Assembly (NCBI GenBank): GCA_009801015.1
Contig: VHZZ01005884.1
Location: 22,644-65,079, forward strand
Direction of reading: 5' to 3'
DNA length: 42,436 bases
Source of the DNA: Silene noctiflora
Lineage: Eukaryota > Streptophyta > Magnoliopsida > Caryophyllales > Caryophyllaceae
In this document: positions 34,001-42,436 of the stretch, one piece after another
Position numbering within the stretch: position 1 is the stretch's first letter
Layout of the letters: every line of letters starts with the position of its first letter
Notes under the pieces: generated by a model
What the model saw: only the letters and a program-made list of their open reading frames with translations
Told to the model about the DNA's origin: nothing
Database searches by the model: none
Translations under genes and position numbers: made by a program

Positions 34001-35870
34001 GTGTCTGCACCGTTTACATCACTAATATTCACAAGACCTCTCTATATCACTTTTAAACTTTACTTTTTTTTTTAAAAAATATTAAACAGCTTATATTAGT
34101 GATTGGAGTATAATTAATGGACCCTATATATTTTATGATCTCATGCAAAGATGATTGGAAAGCATAATATATATACTCGATTTATATAACTATTTAAAAT
34201 CTTGTGCATGGACCCTCTGTTTTTTTTTTTTTTTTTTTATTATATCTTCAACTCCATAGCTACTCATAATTGTGTTGCAGTTTCTTTTGAATCTTACTTT
34301 TTCAATGCTCTTTTCCTAGATTGAATCTTAAAAAGTTCAAAGTTAATCTACAACGAATCTACCTATCAGTACTTAGATCAACTGGTAATAGATTATTTTA
34401 TCTTAATATAACAATTCTTGGTTAAGACACACATTATCTGTCTTAAGCTTAAGACGAGACAAATATACCATATGTGATGAATAAGACAAAAGCATAATGC
34501 ATTGAAAAGGGTAAAGATTTAATCTATATGCCCATGTAGGATGATATTTGACCCGTCTTAAGCTTAAGACGGACAAAATTGTCTTAAGCAAGACTAGCTG
34601 TAAGGTTCTTCTGTCCCACTTTTATGTCTCTGCGTGTCACTCCACTGTTACTCGAATTAGGCTACTCTTATGCAAAAAAAGGTCTCACAAAATTATACAA
34701 CAGTTTTAAGGATCATAATATCTGAAATCTGATTCCATCAGCAGGAAAACATGGATGATGATCCAGTGCTATTACAAGAGTTCGTAGGAGACTGTTTAGT
34801 GGACTATCAACCCGAAAACATGGCGGGTCTTATGGAGGATCCGGAGTTCCATAGCTACACTCTTTCAGCAGGCTCACAATGCAACTCGCCAACAGCTGCA
34901 GCAACAGTAGTTCCCCAACAACAGCAGCAGCCTATTGACGACTTATCCGGTCCCAGCAACAACGATGTAAGCCAGAAGCGTCCACGTCGTGCGACCACCA
35001 AATCGACTAAGCGACCTCGAAGGGAGCCTGATGAATGTCATAGCCATATCATGGCTGAACGTCAACGTCGTCAGAACCTTAGTCAGCGCTTCATTGCATT
35101 ATCTGCTCTTATCCCCGGCCTTAAAAAGGTACTCTTCTTCTACTCATTTGATACAGTTTTCATTACAGGTTATTCGGAAACTGTACGTCGAATACATTAA
35201 CTCACCATAGGCTAATGCGGAGAGAAAATTCAATTGGGACTAATTCACTCGAGGGGTTGTTCTAGCTTAACTAGAGACATAATGAATTGCTGATGTGCCT
35301 ATTTTGTTCTGCTAATTTGCACAGATGGATAAAACCTCGGTTCTTAGCGAAGCTATAACTCACATGAAAGAACTCCAAGAAAAAATGAAAATCCTAGAGG
35401 AAGAAAATGCTAGAAGGGCGGTTGATTCGGTGGTGGTGGTAAAGAAATCCCGAGTTACTACAGTCGAAAACGAATGCCACTCATCGACTAGCCACGGCAG
35501 TCCCACTAGTTGTCTAACCAATGATGAACAACTCCCTGAGATCGAAACTCGATTTCTCGACACAACTGTGATGATTAAGATACACTGTCAAATGCAAACC
35601 GGTCTTCTCCCGAAGATCATGAATCAAATTGAAAATCTCAATCTGTTAGTGACCAGCAGTAATAGCATGCCTTTCAACAACTGTACTCTTGATATAAACA
35701 TCGTGAGTGAGGTAATTTTACTCATTAATCTGCTTTGCTAATCATGATTATTCTCTTGATTTTACGAACTCGAGACTTATATGGGTTATACATTGTCAAT
35801 TCTTCAGATGGAACCGGATTTTGACATGAGGCCTCAAGAAGTTGTTGCCAATCTACGTTCAATCTTCTAA
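28039..35870 (+). CDS. bHLH transcription factor, clade IVa-like (bHLH18/19/25 type)
   Basis: Exons: 28039-28080, 34745-35128, 35325-35711, 35808-35870; GT-AG throughout; 291 residues. Exon 1 (MSSPTSYDDWFAEL) joins exon 2 (ENMDDDPVLLQEF) to rebuild the W-x-x-EL-x-MDDP N-terminal motif of this clade, which is why I chose the far upstream start. A polyglutamine patch (PQQQQQP) and a nuclear-localisation-like basic run (QKRPRR...KRPRREPDE) precede the bHLH at about 112-170. The basic region HIMAERQRR carries H115, E119, R123, the E-box/G-box reading residues, and splits at KK|MDKTSVLSEAI. A short leucine-rich extension and an ACT-like C-terminal region (ETRFLDTTVMIKIHCQM onward) follow. Known clade IVa members include regulators of triterpene saponin and other specialised metabolism; a similar role is possible here but is inference only. 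The first intron of 6664 bp is unusual. Confidence 0.9.
28155..28250 (+). repeat. 48-bp tandem duplication in bHLH intron 1
   Basis: Copies at 28155-28202 and 28203-28250 both start CTCTGATTACGGTTGG and contain ATATATATAGGAGG and ATAGCAGGGGTGTTC. They differ at about two positions (GGAATAG against GGGATAG, and the last bases). It lies 75 bp after the exon 1 donor. Confidence 0.9.
28463..28610 (+). mobile_element. 5'-truncated SINE with 18-bp target duplication
   Basis: A perfect direct repeat AATAATGTGGGTTCAAGT flanks the insert (28445-28462 and 28611-28628). The insert begins near a tRNA box B (GGGGTTCGATTCCTGACTC) and has a body with CCCCGAGGAGATTGCCCCAG. It ends in an A-rich tail (CAACAAAAAA). 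Box A is absent, so it is truncated at the 5' end, as happens in incomplete reverse transcription. Confidence 0.88.
29646..30106. mobile_element. hAT-like remnant with ATCCGAT-rich ends
   Basis: The left end TTAGGGCAGCTCGGATATTC and the reverse complement of the right end (TAAGGCTGAGCAAAAATCCG) are related inverted termini. Both arms are rich in GGATATCC and ATCGGAT words with repeated complementarity (GATCGGATGCGGATATCC against TTTCGGATCGGATATCG). Flanking 8-mers match poorly, so the boundaries are tentative. Confidence 0.4.
34415..34594. mobile_element. MITE family B with about 50-bp terminal inverted repeats
   Basis: The left arm TTCTTGGTTAAGACACACAT then TGTCTTAAGCTTAAGACG and ACAAATAT pairs with the right arm, whose reverse complement is AGTCTTGCTTAAGACAATTT then TGTCCGTCTTAAGCTTAAGA and TCAAATAT. 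Each arm itself holds the palindrome CTTAAGCTTAAG, so the element can fold as a cruciform. The centre is about 80 bp and AT-rich. It sits 150 bp upstream of exon 2 of the bHLH gene. Confidence 0.75.
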
Positions 35871-36703
35871 TGTGTTGCAGGAGTTCGTCATCTCCATTCT
35901 CCAATTCATTCCGGCTTTATTTTCAAAATCTGTACTTTTGATCTTTGAATGCAATAAACATTACATTCCTCTCTTCTAATTCAATAAGTTTGTATAGTTT
36001 TCAATCGTCCGGGTGCTTTTCTGCCCAAGGGTGGTTTTGTGTAGTACAGTAAATAGATCATTTTAGTTGATTGCGAATCTTACAGTAGCTGATAATAAGA
36101 TCGTTTTAGTTGATCGCAGATCGTTCAGTAAGTCTAGTCTTATGCTCGCCTTACCAAGGCACCGAGCCATTAGAACACTCCCGTGCCTGGGATCCAAAAC
36201 TGACTGCTCAAAGGAAGCGACAATTGGTCGCAGATGTAATTTGGGTGGCAATAATTGGACTGAGCCATAAAAAGTTCACAACAGTCCTCCCAACTGTCAC
36301 GATGCAGAAATTAGCCGGGCCAAGTATTATGTCATTTGGCCCTCAGATACCCAGTTTTGATGACAAAACATGGGCACAAGCGGATTTTGTCCTTGGATTA
36401 GCAACCTTTATACAAATTTTCAAGAAAATGAGATCAGTCGAGTGGTCTCCGTTGGAGTCATGGAGATGGGATTGCACGTGTTTAAGGATTGAACGAGATT
36501 CGAGCTACAGAAATGGTGGGATTTGCCAGCGGTGTGAAAGGAATAGCCTTAAAGAGCCAGAAAACAAGATGACCTTCCTTGTGAGTATTATCTTTTACAA
36601 AGGGATTTATCATGATTATACACTAATTATGTACGACAGTAAAAAAGAAAAAAGTTATAAACTGTTTATTTCAAATACATTAGACAAACAGGAGAATAGC
36701 GAA
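35871..36703. other. 3' intergenic region between convergent bHLH and MDH genes
   Basis: This stretch contains the bHLH 3' UTR and, on the minus strand, the MDH 3' UTR. A plus-strand frame is open from 36110 to 36748, but it begins at a TTG codon; the first ATG is at 36302. The predicted peptide includes CTCLRIERDSSYRNGGICQR and matches no family I recognise. A diverged repeat of AGATCGTTTTAGTTGATCGC lies at 36055-36120. I do not call a gene. Confidence 0.5.
35953..35958 (+). terminator. Polyadenylation signal of the bHLH gene
   Basis: AATAAA lies 83 bp after the stop codon, in TGCAATAAACATTAC. It is the canonical near-upstream element, followed by T-rich sequence. Confidence 0.6.
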
Positions 36704-39700
36704 TCACTTGTTCATGAACGCAACACCCTTCTCAATGCTTACTGCTAGCTCTTTCTTCGCTTTCTCCAAGCCAACCCTGTCAGATTCACGAGCAAAAGTT
36801 TAATAACTACACAAACCAAATGAAACTAAATGCAAGAAACAAACAAGGCAAATATAAAACATAGTAAAGGAATAAAATACCTCTCGTACTCATTTAGAGG
36901 ACCTAGTGGGAAAATCTCCTCAGCTCCACTTCGACCCAACCTTACTTTCGTGGCAAAGAATGGTAACTCCGTCACCTGGAACAAATATTACCCTTGCTGC
37001 CTCATGAATCAAATGTAAACTTCCCAGTGGATTTTAATAACTTCACCAATAACGGAACTTCTAAATTTAACCATGGGACCTATCGTCTACATGGCATGGC
37101 CTTAATGCTAACCACTCGACTAAGACCTAATTGGTAGATTAAGTGCGCAAGTATGGCAGTGCAAGAGATATAAGCGGAAAATATAGCATACCTGAGAGTC
37201 CACGAACGCACACTCAATTACACCAGCATCACCCCTTAAGCCACGGAGGCAAGCATCAGCAAATTTGACAGCAGCATATGCCTGGAGTTTGAAGAAACCC
37301 ATCAGATTTAGTATTAGAGTGAAAGAGCTTCTAGACACAAAGAAGAGTACTTTTATTCAAAAAGTGTTTGTAATGTGCCAATATTATGATGGCTCTCACC
37401 ATTATTATTGTCAGGCAACAATTTAAGTTGGACATCGTAGTTAAAAGTCAAAAGATATCACAATAGCTTTTAGAAAAGTTTGTTCTGTACTGTGAAAATC
37501 ATTTTTGGAGACTAAAAAAAATTCACAAAGACCAACCATTGACAGTGTTGCTGATCCAGCTCCAGCTTTTGCCTGCAAAAGACAGCATAATAATCAAAAC
37601 CAGAGAGAATTACAACGAGCTAACCTAACAATCTAACATGATTTAAGAACAAATTTGATTCTCATATAGGACTGACAAATTAAATACGTAGTATGTCATG
37701 CTAACCCAATCTAAAACGTTTCGCATATCTTCAAAACTTCCGAGAAAAGTTAAAGCAATGAAAGTTTTTGTTATATAAACTTAGGTCATGGACTATAATG
37801 CGACACCGGCCCACCAGGAATACACTTTTACAGTGTTTTACTACAGCGATTAGTTGCGAAAATCAAGATTGTTCCAATTTAGAACAGTAATTTGGTTATA
37901 ACTTCTGCGATAATCACTAAATCAATATTCAATGGGGGTAGAAATCCTACTACAAGAATAGCCTATCTATAGTTAAATAAAACAATCAGGTAAAGTGGTA
38001 ATCTATGACACACAGCACAGAAAACAGCTGTCAAAATTTGCAAATGTGAAGCCTAGTTAAGGGAATGATACAAACCTCAACAACTTCAGTTCCACCATTT
38101 TGAATGCGGTCGGTCAGATAATTGATTTCTTCGGGAGTGAAACTACAAGGTGGCTTAACCTGTATGCAGGGAAAATAAATAAATATAATAATCTCAGTAA
38201 ATAAACAGAATCATAGCAGAATAAGCATTTTTATCATCAAACCTGGGACAAGAGAGGTAAAATTGTAACACCAGCATGGCCTCCAACAACAGGAACATCA
38301 ACCTCTCTGGGATCAAGGTTCAAAACTTCAGCCTGGAAAAGGAAGATAGAAAAATCAAGGCTCGTGCATGAGATACCATCAAACCCGAACAAAGTGAGTT
38401 TATTTCATAAAAATTGATCAGAAATCAGAAACCAGAGATGAGATCAACTGTAAAAAGGGGTAGATGTATCAAGTCAACTAACGCTTTCTTATGGACCACT
38501 AAAGCCAAATCAGAAGAAACATCCTTATTTTGGTCAAGAAGCCAGTATGATATAACATCTTATACACAAATGGAAGCCGTTCTCTTCACAGTAAAATTGA
38601 AGAAAGTCTCAATGCTTCAATCTCATCTGAAATGTTCGGATGATGTCCATACTTGCACGATGAAGCATAAAATATTGCTATTGAGTTAACCTTAAATTGC
38701 AATTAATTGCATCAACCTCACACTAAAGTGTCCATTCTAAACTACTGTATTATGCTTGAGATGGATCAAGTGAAGCTCAGGCAATTTGGGGGGGTATTAG
38801 GTATAAGTACTCCATTCAGCTCAGTGACACTTTCAGTATACCATGCATAGCGTGTCAAGCTTAGATTATGGTTCATATCAAGTGCACTAATGTCTTATGA
38901 GTGTGCACTGTGCAGCAGTGCACTTGACAAATGGAAGTGCATATCCAGTTTCCATAACTTATAAGGCTGAACAAGAACAAGTGAGGGAACTGGAAATCAG
39001 AAGAACAAGTAACATGAAACAAGAAACTGAAGCATGAAGATGTGATTGTAACAAGTAACAACAATCACATGATAGAGAGAAAAGAGAATGTTTCATGTCT
39101 GTCTAAACTTAACAGAAATTAGAGAGATGAAAGCATACCACAAATGTGTTGGCCCTGACAACATCAAGCATAGTCACACCCAGCAAGCGCTTTGGGTCGT
39201 AGATACCAGCCTTCTTGAATACCTGTGCAGCAATAGGAACTGTAGAATTCACAGGATTGCTAATCAAGTTAACGACTGCTCTAGGACAACACCTGGCAAT
39301 TCCTTCACAAATTGTCTTAACAATTCCAGCATTGATGTTGAACAAGTCATCCCTAGTCATCCCTGGTTTTCTTGGAACCCCAGCTGGAATGATGATCAAT
39401 TCCATTCCTGTTAAAGCTTCGTCTAGTTTATCTTTCCCAACAAACCCACGTACCTACAATGTGACACACAAATAAGTTCAAGTTCTACGACAAAAATAGC
39501 TAATCAATGTCTAATAGGGATTTACATAGACATAAATATAATTGTCAGAACGAAGGCAGGAAATAGAAACAAGTCTACGTAGAGAAGAAATGTTGAAAAG
39601 GTGAATTCCTGCTACGAGGAACTTAATCTTAGTGGGACAAATTAGGACTGTTTCATGTTTCTAACTACATGTCACCATGTCATTTCTATTGTCCAAATTT

Positions 39701-40872
39701 GATTTTAGTAAATATTATTGCTTTAACAGATACTTTCAAATAAAAGTGAAACCCTGTTGCCCTACATTTTAAATTCAAGAAAACCATTCCAGGTTTCAAA
39801 TATAAGTGAATGCAAATTATATATTTGCATCATTATGAGCTTAATCTAACATCAACCAATCATCTCTTAAATATTATCCCCCCATACTCGAGAACTTCTA
39901 ACATCAATCCATCAACACTCTTTTCTTTCCTTTTCAATTGAGCAGATGAATGTCTATCACTCACACGTATGCAACCTTGCCCTCAATAGATTCAAGTAGT
40001 CCCGAAAGAATCTATCCCCATTTTCTTTTCTTTTTTCCCTTTTTTTGGAATAATTAGCTAACCCGCAATCGCTGCCTTCCTACCAGGTGTGCACTGGGTA
40101 AATTACGCGGATTAAGTCAGCCACCCTTTTTACCAGTGTGACACACTCGTAGTCTAGAAGGCATGGCATAAACCTAACCAACAAGATTTCTCTTGGATGG
40201 GTTAAACTAGACAACCTAGGGAATTTCACCCAAATTTTAACCACTAGACTCCTCACCCTTGTGAGCAACTAGCCCCATTTCTTTATTTTGCATATCCAAA
40301 TGAAATTCTACATTTTGCATCTAAAGTGTCTATCAACTTACAATTGAATTATCATATGATCTACCTAGTCAACAATGGATTATCGAAAGTAAATGGGGCA
40401 ATTCCAAATAATTCAATCCAAAAATAGAAACACTGGTAACATACCACAGCACCAGTATCCATATGACTAATATCAGCAGTAACACCAGGAGTATTAACGA
40501 CGTCGTATAAATGAAGAACAGAAACAAGTGGATTCATCTTCATCAACATTGACAAAGGTTGACCAATTCCACCAGCTGCCCCAAGTATTGCGACCTTAAA
40601 TCCCGGTGCTGCTCCCTTTGCCCGACAATTTGCCCGACCAATGTTCGATCCTCCTTCCATCACCTGCTAATCACATTCTTACACATCATCATCATCATCA
40701 TCCACAATTATTAATTACTATTCCCTCCCTCCGTTGAAGCCAATTTCATACATTTGTTCGCTTAAACAGAAAGTATTAAATAAATGGAAGAAATTAAAAC
40801 CTGGAAATTGGGAGGAGAGAGGTGAGCGGCAATTCGGGCGATTCTTTGATTAGCTTCGGAAGTGCTCTGCAT
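36704..40872 (-). CDS. PMDH: Peroxisomal (glyoxysomal) NAD-dependent malate dehydrogenase
   Basis: Nine exons on the minus strand, 5' to 3': 40872-40801, 40663-40445, 39453-39139, 38332-38243, 38159-38076, 37572-37537, 37281-37192, 36975-36881, 36776-36704. Together they give 357 residues, the usual length for plant glyoxysomal MDH. The enzyme interconverts malate and oxaloacetate with NAD in the peroxisome, supporting beta-oxidation, the glyoxylate cycle and photorespiration. The start [18 protein letters not shown] contains a perfect PTS2 nonapeptide R-I-x5-H-L (10-18). C37, before RAKGAAPG, would fit the known site of presequence removal. The Rossmann loop is GAAGGIGQP (52-60). Substrate arginines are R125, R131 ([10 protein letters not shown]) and R197. 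The proton relay pair is D194 (LDVVRANTF) and H221 (GGHAGV), with the expected 27-residue spacing. It ends GVAFMNK. All introns are GT-AG and no defect is visible. Introns 2 and 3 hold most of the extra length. Confidence 0.96.
40029..40272 (-). mobile_element. SINE-like retroposon in MDH intron 2
   Basis: Nearly identical flanks, CCCCATTTTCTTT (40016-40028) and CCCCATTTCTTT (40273-40284), look like a target duplication with one indel. On the minus strand the insert starts GCTAGTTGCTCACAAGG, has a box A-like GTCTAGTGGTTAAAAT and ends in an A-rich tail (CCAAAAAAAGGGAAAAAAGA). Box B is not convincing, so the class is tentative. The minus-strand open frame inside it (40080-40268) is an artefact. 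Confidence 0.5.
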
Positions 40873-41250
40873 GATTGATTGATGGATGATGAATGGATTG
40901 ATTGATTTAGGGATGTTGGTGAAATTGATTTGGGGATTTATTTATTTATTTATTTAGTGATTGATTAATGGTGAAGGGGTATGGTATGCCGTATGGGCCA
41001 GTATTCTTATCTTAATGAGTTTCTGTGTGTGTTTTGAAAGGACTCAAAGGAGTGTTAAGGGTAACAAGTCCAAAGTGGTTTCAGCCTTCCAAAATTTTAT
41101 GGTTCTTAGCAATTTCATCCTCTTTGTCATCACTTCTTGATAATGCGTTTCCTAGTTTGTTTCTTCTAAGGTTACAACAATTTTAGGTTTTGTCAATAGT
41201 TCAACACAAATTTTTATACGAGACGATTTTAGACTCGAACCAATACTTAA
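40873..41250. other. Upstream region of the MDH gene
   Basis: It should carry the MDH promoter and leader on the minus strand. An (ATTT)5 microsatellite at about 40936-40956 reads AAATAAATAAATAAAT on the minus strand, 65-85 bp upstream of the start codon, and may serve as an AT-rich core promoter. No other gene is visible. Confidence 0.5.
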
Positions 41251-41342
41251 ACTAGGAGGCTAGCAGGAGTAGTTGTCCCCTCCAACAGTTGAATTTTACG
41301 CAGTTTTTGATTTAATTTTTCGAGTGTGTCTTATATTATTAT
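41251..41342 (-). mobile_element. Truncated relative of the 7968 hAT-like element
   Basis: On the plus strand it reads CTAGGAGGCTAGCAGGAG, AGTTGTCCCCTCC, CAGTTGAATTTT, TTTAATTTTTCGAGTGTGTC then TTATATT. This follows the reverse complement of 7968-8147 block by block (GGGGGGCTAGC...GCTAGCAGGGGCGG, GGTTGAATTTTTCG, TTTTTCGAGTGTGCCTTATA). It stops abruptly where the LTR-like sequence begins near 41343. Confidence 0.7.
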
Positions 41343-41442
41343 TGTAATACTTGGTATTTCCAGTGTAGGGACACTCGGTAAAGTACATGGTGCCCGACCG
41401 AGTGCCCCGTTGTGTCAGACTGTCAGTGTTCTGGAGTGGGGA

Positions 41443-41537
41443 ACTCGGTCGAGTGGTCTGCACTCGGTCGAGTGCACTGCACTCGTTCGAGTGTCGTCTA
41501 CTCGGTCGAGTGTCACTCACTCGACCGAGTGTCCGGT
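41443..41537 (+). repeat. Array of five 19-bp units with an imperfect palindrome core
   Basis: Units start at 41443, 41462, 41481, 41500 and 41519, exactly 19 bp apart. Each opens ACTCGGTCGAGTG or a one- or two-base variant (ACTCGTTCGAGTG; ACTCGACCGAGTG, the reverse complement form) and ends in six variable bases. Related half-sites CACTCGGTAAAG and GACCGAGTGCC lie upstream at about 41370 and 41396. Confidence 0.95.
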
Positions 41538-41562
41538 TCGTAGCGGGTTTTTCCGCGGGAAG

Positions 41563-41570
41563 TATAAATA
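41563..41570 (+). promoter_or_regulatory. TATA box 26 bp after the 19-bp array
   Basis: TATAAATA in GAAGTATAAATAGTAG. A start of transcription would fall near 41595, just before the AAACCCTAAACG leader-like sequence. The tight spacing to the palindromic array suggests a complete promoter. Confidence 0.6.
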
Positions 41571-42114
41571 GTAGATCGGGAAGCAGTATTCATAATTTCG
41601 CATTCAAAANTAAAACCCTAAACGACGTTACTGCTTCTCCTTCTATTCTTCATTTCCGCGGCGTAAATCTAAGCGATTGTTGGCGTTTCTACGTGTCTTA
41701 AGGTCGGATTCGCAAAGGTAAGTGTTGGATTGAGTCTTTTACTTTGTTGTATGAACCCTAAATTCTGATTTGGGGTTTTGTGGGGACTTGTCTTAATTGG
41801 ATATATTGATTGCGTTATAGGAGGAGAATTCACAGAAGAAGAGTTTTGATCATTTGATTGTCCCTGTTTGCTGATAAAGGTAAGTTTTCCCTACTCAGTT
41901 GTCTGTTGAACTGTATGCTTATAGTGTGACGATGTATTGTATGATGTGTTTTCATGATTATGATGTATTGTGATGGCGGAGTTGGTGTGGTGGTTATTGG
42001 AGACGGTTGTGATTGGTATTGTTGTGAGCCATTGTGAGAGGTGGTTTCACCCCCATTGTTCGCCTCCTGCGTTCTCTCAGCGTAGGGGGATGTGCACATT
42101 AAGGGACTTGGGTT

Positions 42115-42246
42115 GTTGCGGTATGTCTGGCCGTGTCCCGGTACCGGTGTGACGTGATGTTGCGGTATGTTTGGGTGTGTCCCGATACCGGGGTGATGTG
42201 GTGTTGTTGTATGTTTGGGCGTATCCCGGTACCGGGGTGGTGTGGT
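42115..42246 (+). repeat. Three tandem 44-bp units
   Basis: Units begin at 42115, 42159 and 42203 with GTTGCGGTATGT or GTTGTTGTATGT. They contain TGTCCCGGTACCGG-type words and end GTGATGTG or GTGGTGTG; a fourth begins at 42247. They are part of the probable LTR region. Confidence 0.85.
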
Positions 42247-42387
42247 GTTGGTGGTGATGGTGACGGTGCAATACTTTACTTGTTATTCGCATTCTGTTGT
42301 ATATAGTTGTTCAGCTGACTGACCCCGTGTAATGTTTTGAAAACTGTGATGATCCATTCGGGGATGGTGAGCAGGTTGTCTAGCAGG

Positions 42388-42436
42388 TAGGAGTGGGCAC
42401 CGGTCCAAAACCGGACCGGACCGGACCGGAACCGGA
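42388..42436 (+). repeat. CCGGA pentamer run at the window edge
   Basis: After TAGGAGTGGGCACCGGTCC comes a run of CCGGA units (42411 onward) that continues past the window. The GGGCACCGGTCC start resembles the ends of some plant hAT-like elements, so this may be the edge of another insertion. Confidence 0.6.

Larger units (their letters stand above)
28081..34744. other. 6.7 kb first intron of the bHLH gene
   Basis: Starts GTAAGTGTAT and ends CATCAGCAG. It is strongly AT-rich and holds a 48-bp tandem repeat (28155), a SINE fragment (28463), a hAT-like remnant (about 29646), MITE family B (34415) and a T-run at 34221-34239. The open frames at 29967-30179, 30847-31062, 31728-31979 and 33724-33909 are low-complexity and not supported as genes. 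Short words resembling family B (GTCTTAAGATGAAAATGGGT at 31403, GTCTTAAAATAAAAATGGGT at about 32706) suggest further decayed MITE copies. Confidence 0.75.
41343..42436 (+). mobile_element. Probable LTR-retrotransposon terminal region (partial)
   Basis: Starts TGTAATACTTGGTATTTCC, interrupting the hAT-like relative, and continues to the window end without any coding domain. It has a retroviral-LTR-like order. First comes a repeat-rich U3-like part (19-bp array 41443-41537), then a TATA box (TATAAATA, 41563-41570). After that lies a GC-richer leader with splice-donor-like CGCAAAG|GTAAGT (about 41718) and ATAAAG|GTAAGT (about 41880), and 44-bp repeats at 42115. Base 41610 is an N. No 3' LTR, primer-binding site or gag/pol is inside the window, so this remains an inference. 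A plant host-gene leader is the alternative. Confidence 0.5.

Noticed and set aside
39088-39475. Plus-strand open frames over the MDH gene
   Set aside because: They are antisense shadows of MDH exon 3, whose minus-strand translation carries the catalytic motifs.
42077-42292. Histidine/threonine-rich minus-strand open frame
   Set aside because: It is a translation of the 44-bp tandem repeat and has no independent support.
1-42436. Biosynthetic gene cluster, defence system or CRISPR-like array
   Set aside because: The four genes have unrelated functions and ordinary plant architecture. The repeat arrays are LTR, minisatellite or intronic duplications without spacers of CRISPR type.

Overview
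This window is nuclear DNA from a dicot plant. Four multi-exon genes with canonical GT-AG introns, long AT-rich introns and dense fossil transposons set it apart from organelle or microbial sequence. I place it in the Caryophyllales, probably Caryophyllaceae. The reason is the right-edge retroelement, whose ACTCGGTCGAGT repeats look like those of that family, but this placement is from memory and is not proven by the window.

Layout from left to right: (1) bases 1-1398 are the 3' end of a dead L1-type LINE. (2) SPNS1-like, + strand, 3328-13881, 16 exons, 489 codons: a major-facilitator transporter of the plant Spinster (putative sphingolipid transporter) family. (3) KIN8B-like, + strand, 16688-25232, 15 exons, 729 codons: a kinesin-8 motor with one GC-AG intron exactly inside the switch II motif. 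(4) A clade IVa-like bHLH transcription factor, + strand, 28039-35870, four exons, 291 codons, with a 6.7 kb first intron after only 14 codons. (5) Peroxisomal (glyoxysomal) NAD-malate dehydrogenase, - strand, 36704-40872, nine exons, 357 codons, with a clear PTS2 signal. (6) From about 41343 to the window end lies a probable LTR-retrotransposon terminal region, inserted into an older hAT-like element.

I joined all four genes exon by exon. Every junction keeps frame and rebuilds the expected family motifs, so they appear intact. They are not a functional cluster: membrane transport, microtubule motor, transcription factor and peroxisomal metabolism are ordinary neighbours. The bHLH and MDH genes converge, about 0.8 kb apart.

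The accessory content is mostly small non-autonomous elements. It includes three copies of one foldback MITE family, a second MITE with 50-bp TIRs, Stowaway-like 89-bp elements, hAT-like CAGTGGCGGAGC elements, a MULE-like element with a 10-bp target duplication, three SINE-like insertions with target duplications, TRIM/LTR-like remnants, and several local tandem repeats (a perfect 199-bp duplication, an 80-bp-class minisatellite and a 19-bp palindromic repeat array). I found no new enzymatic or defence system. The most notable points are the GC-AG intron, the perfect 199-bp duplication, the 19-bp array upstream of a TATA box, and the nested insertion at the right edge.
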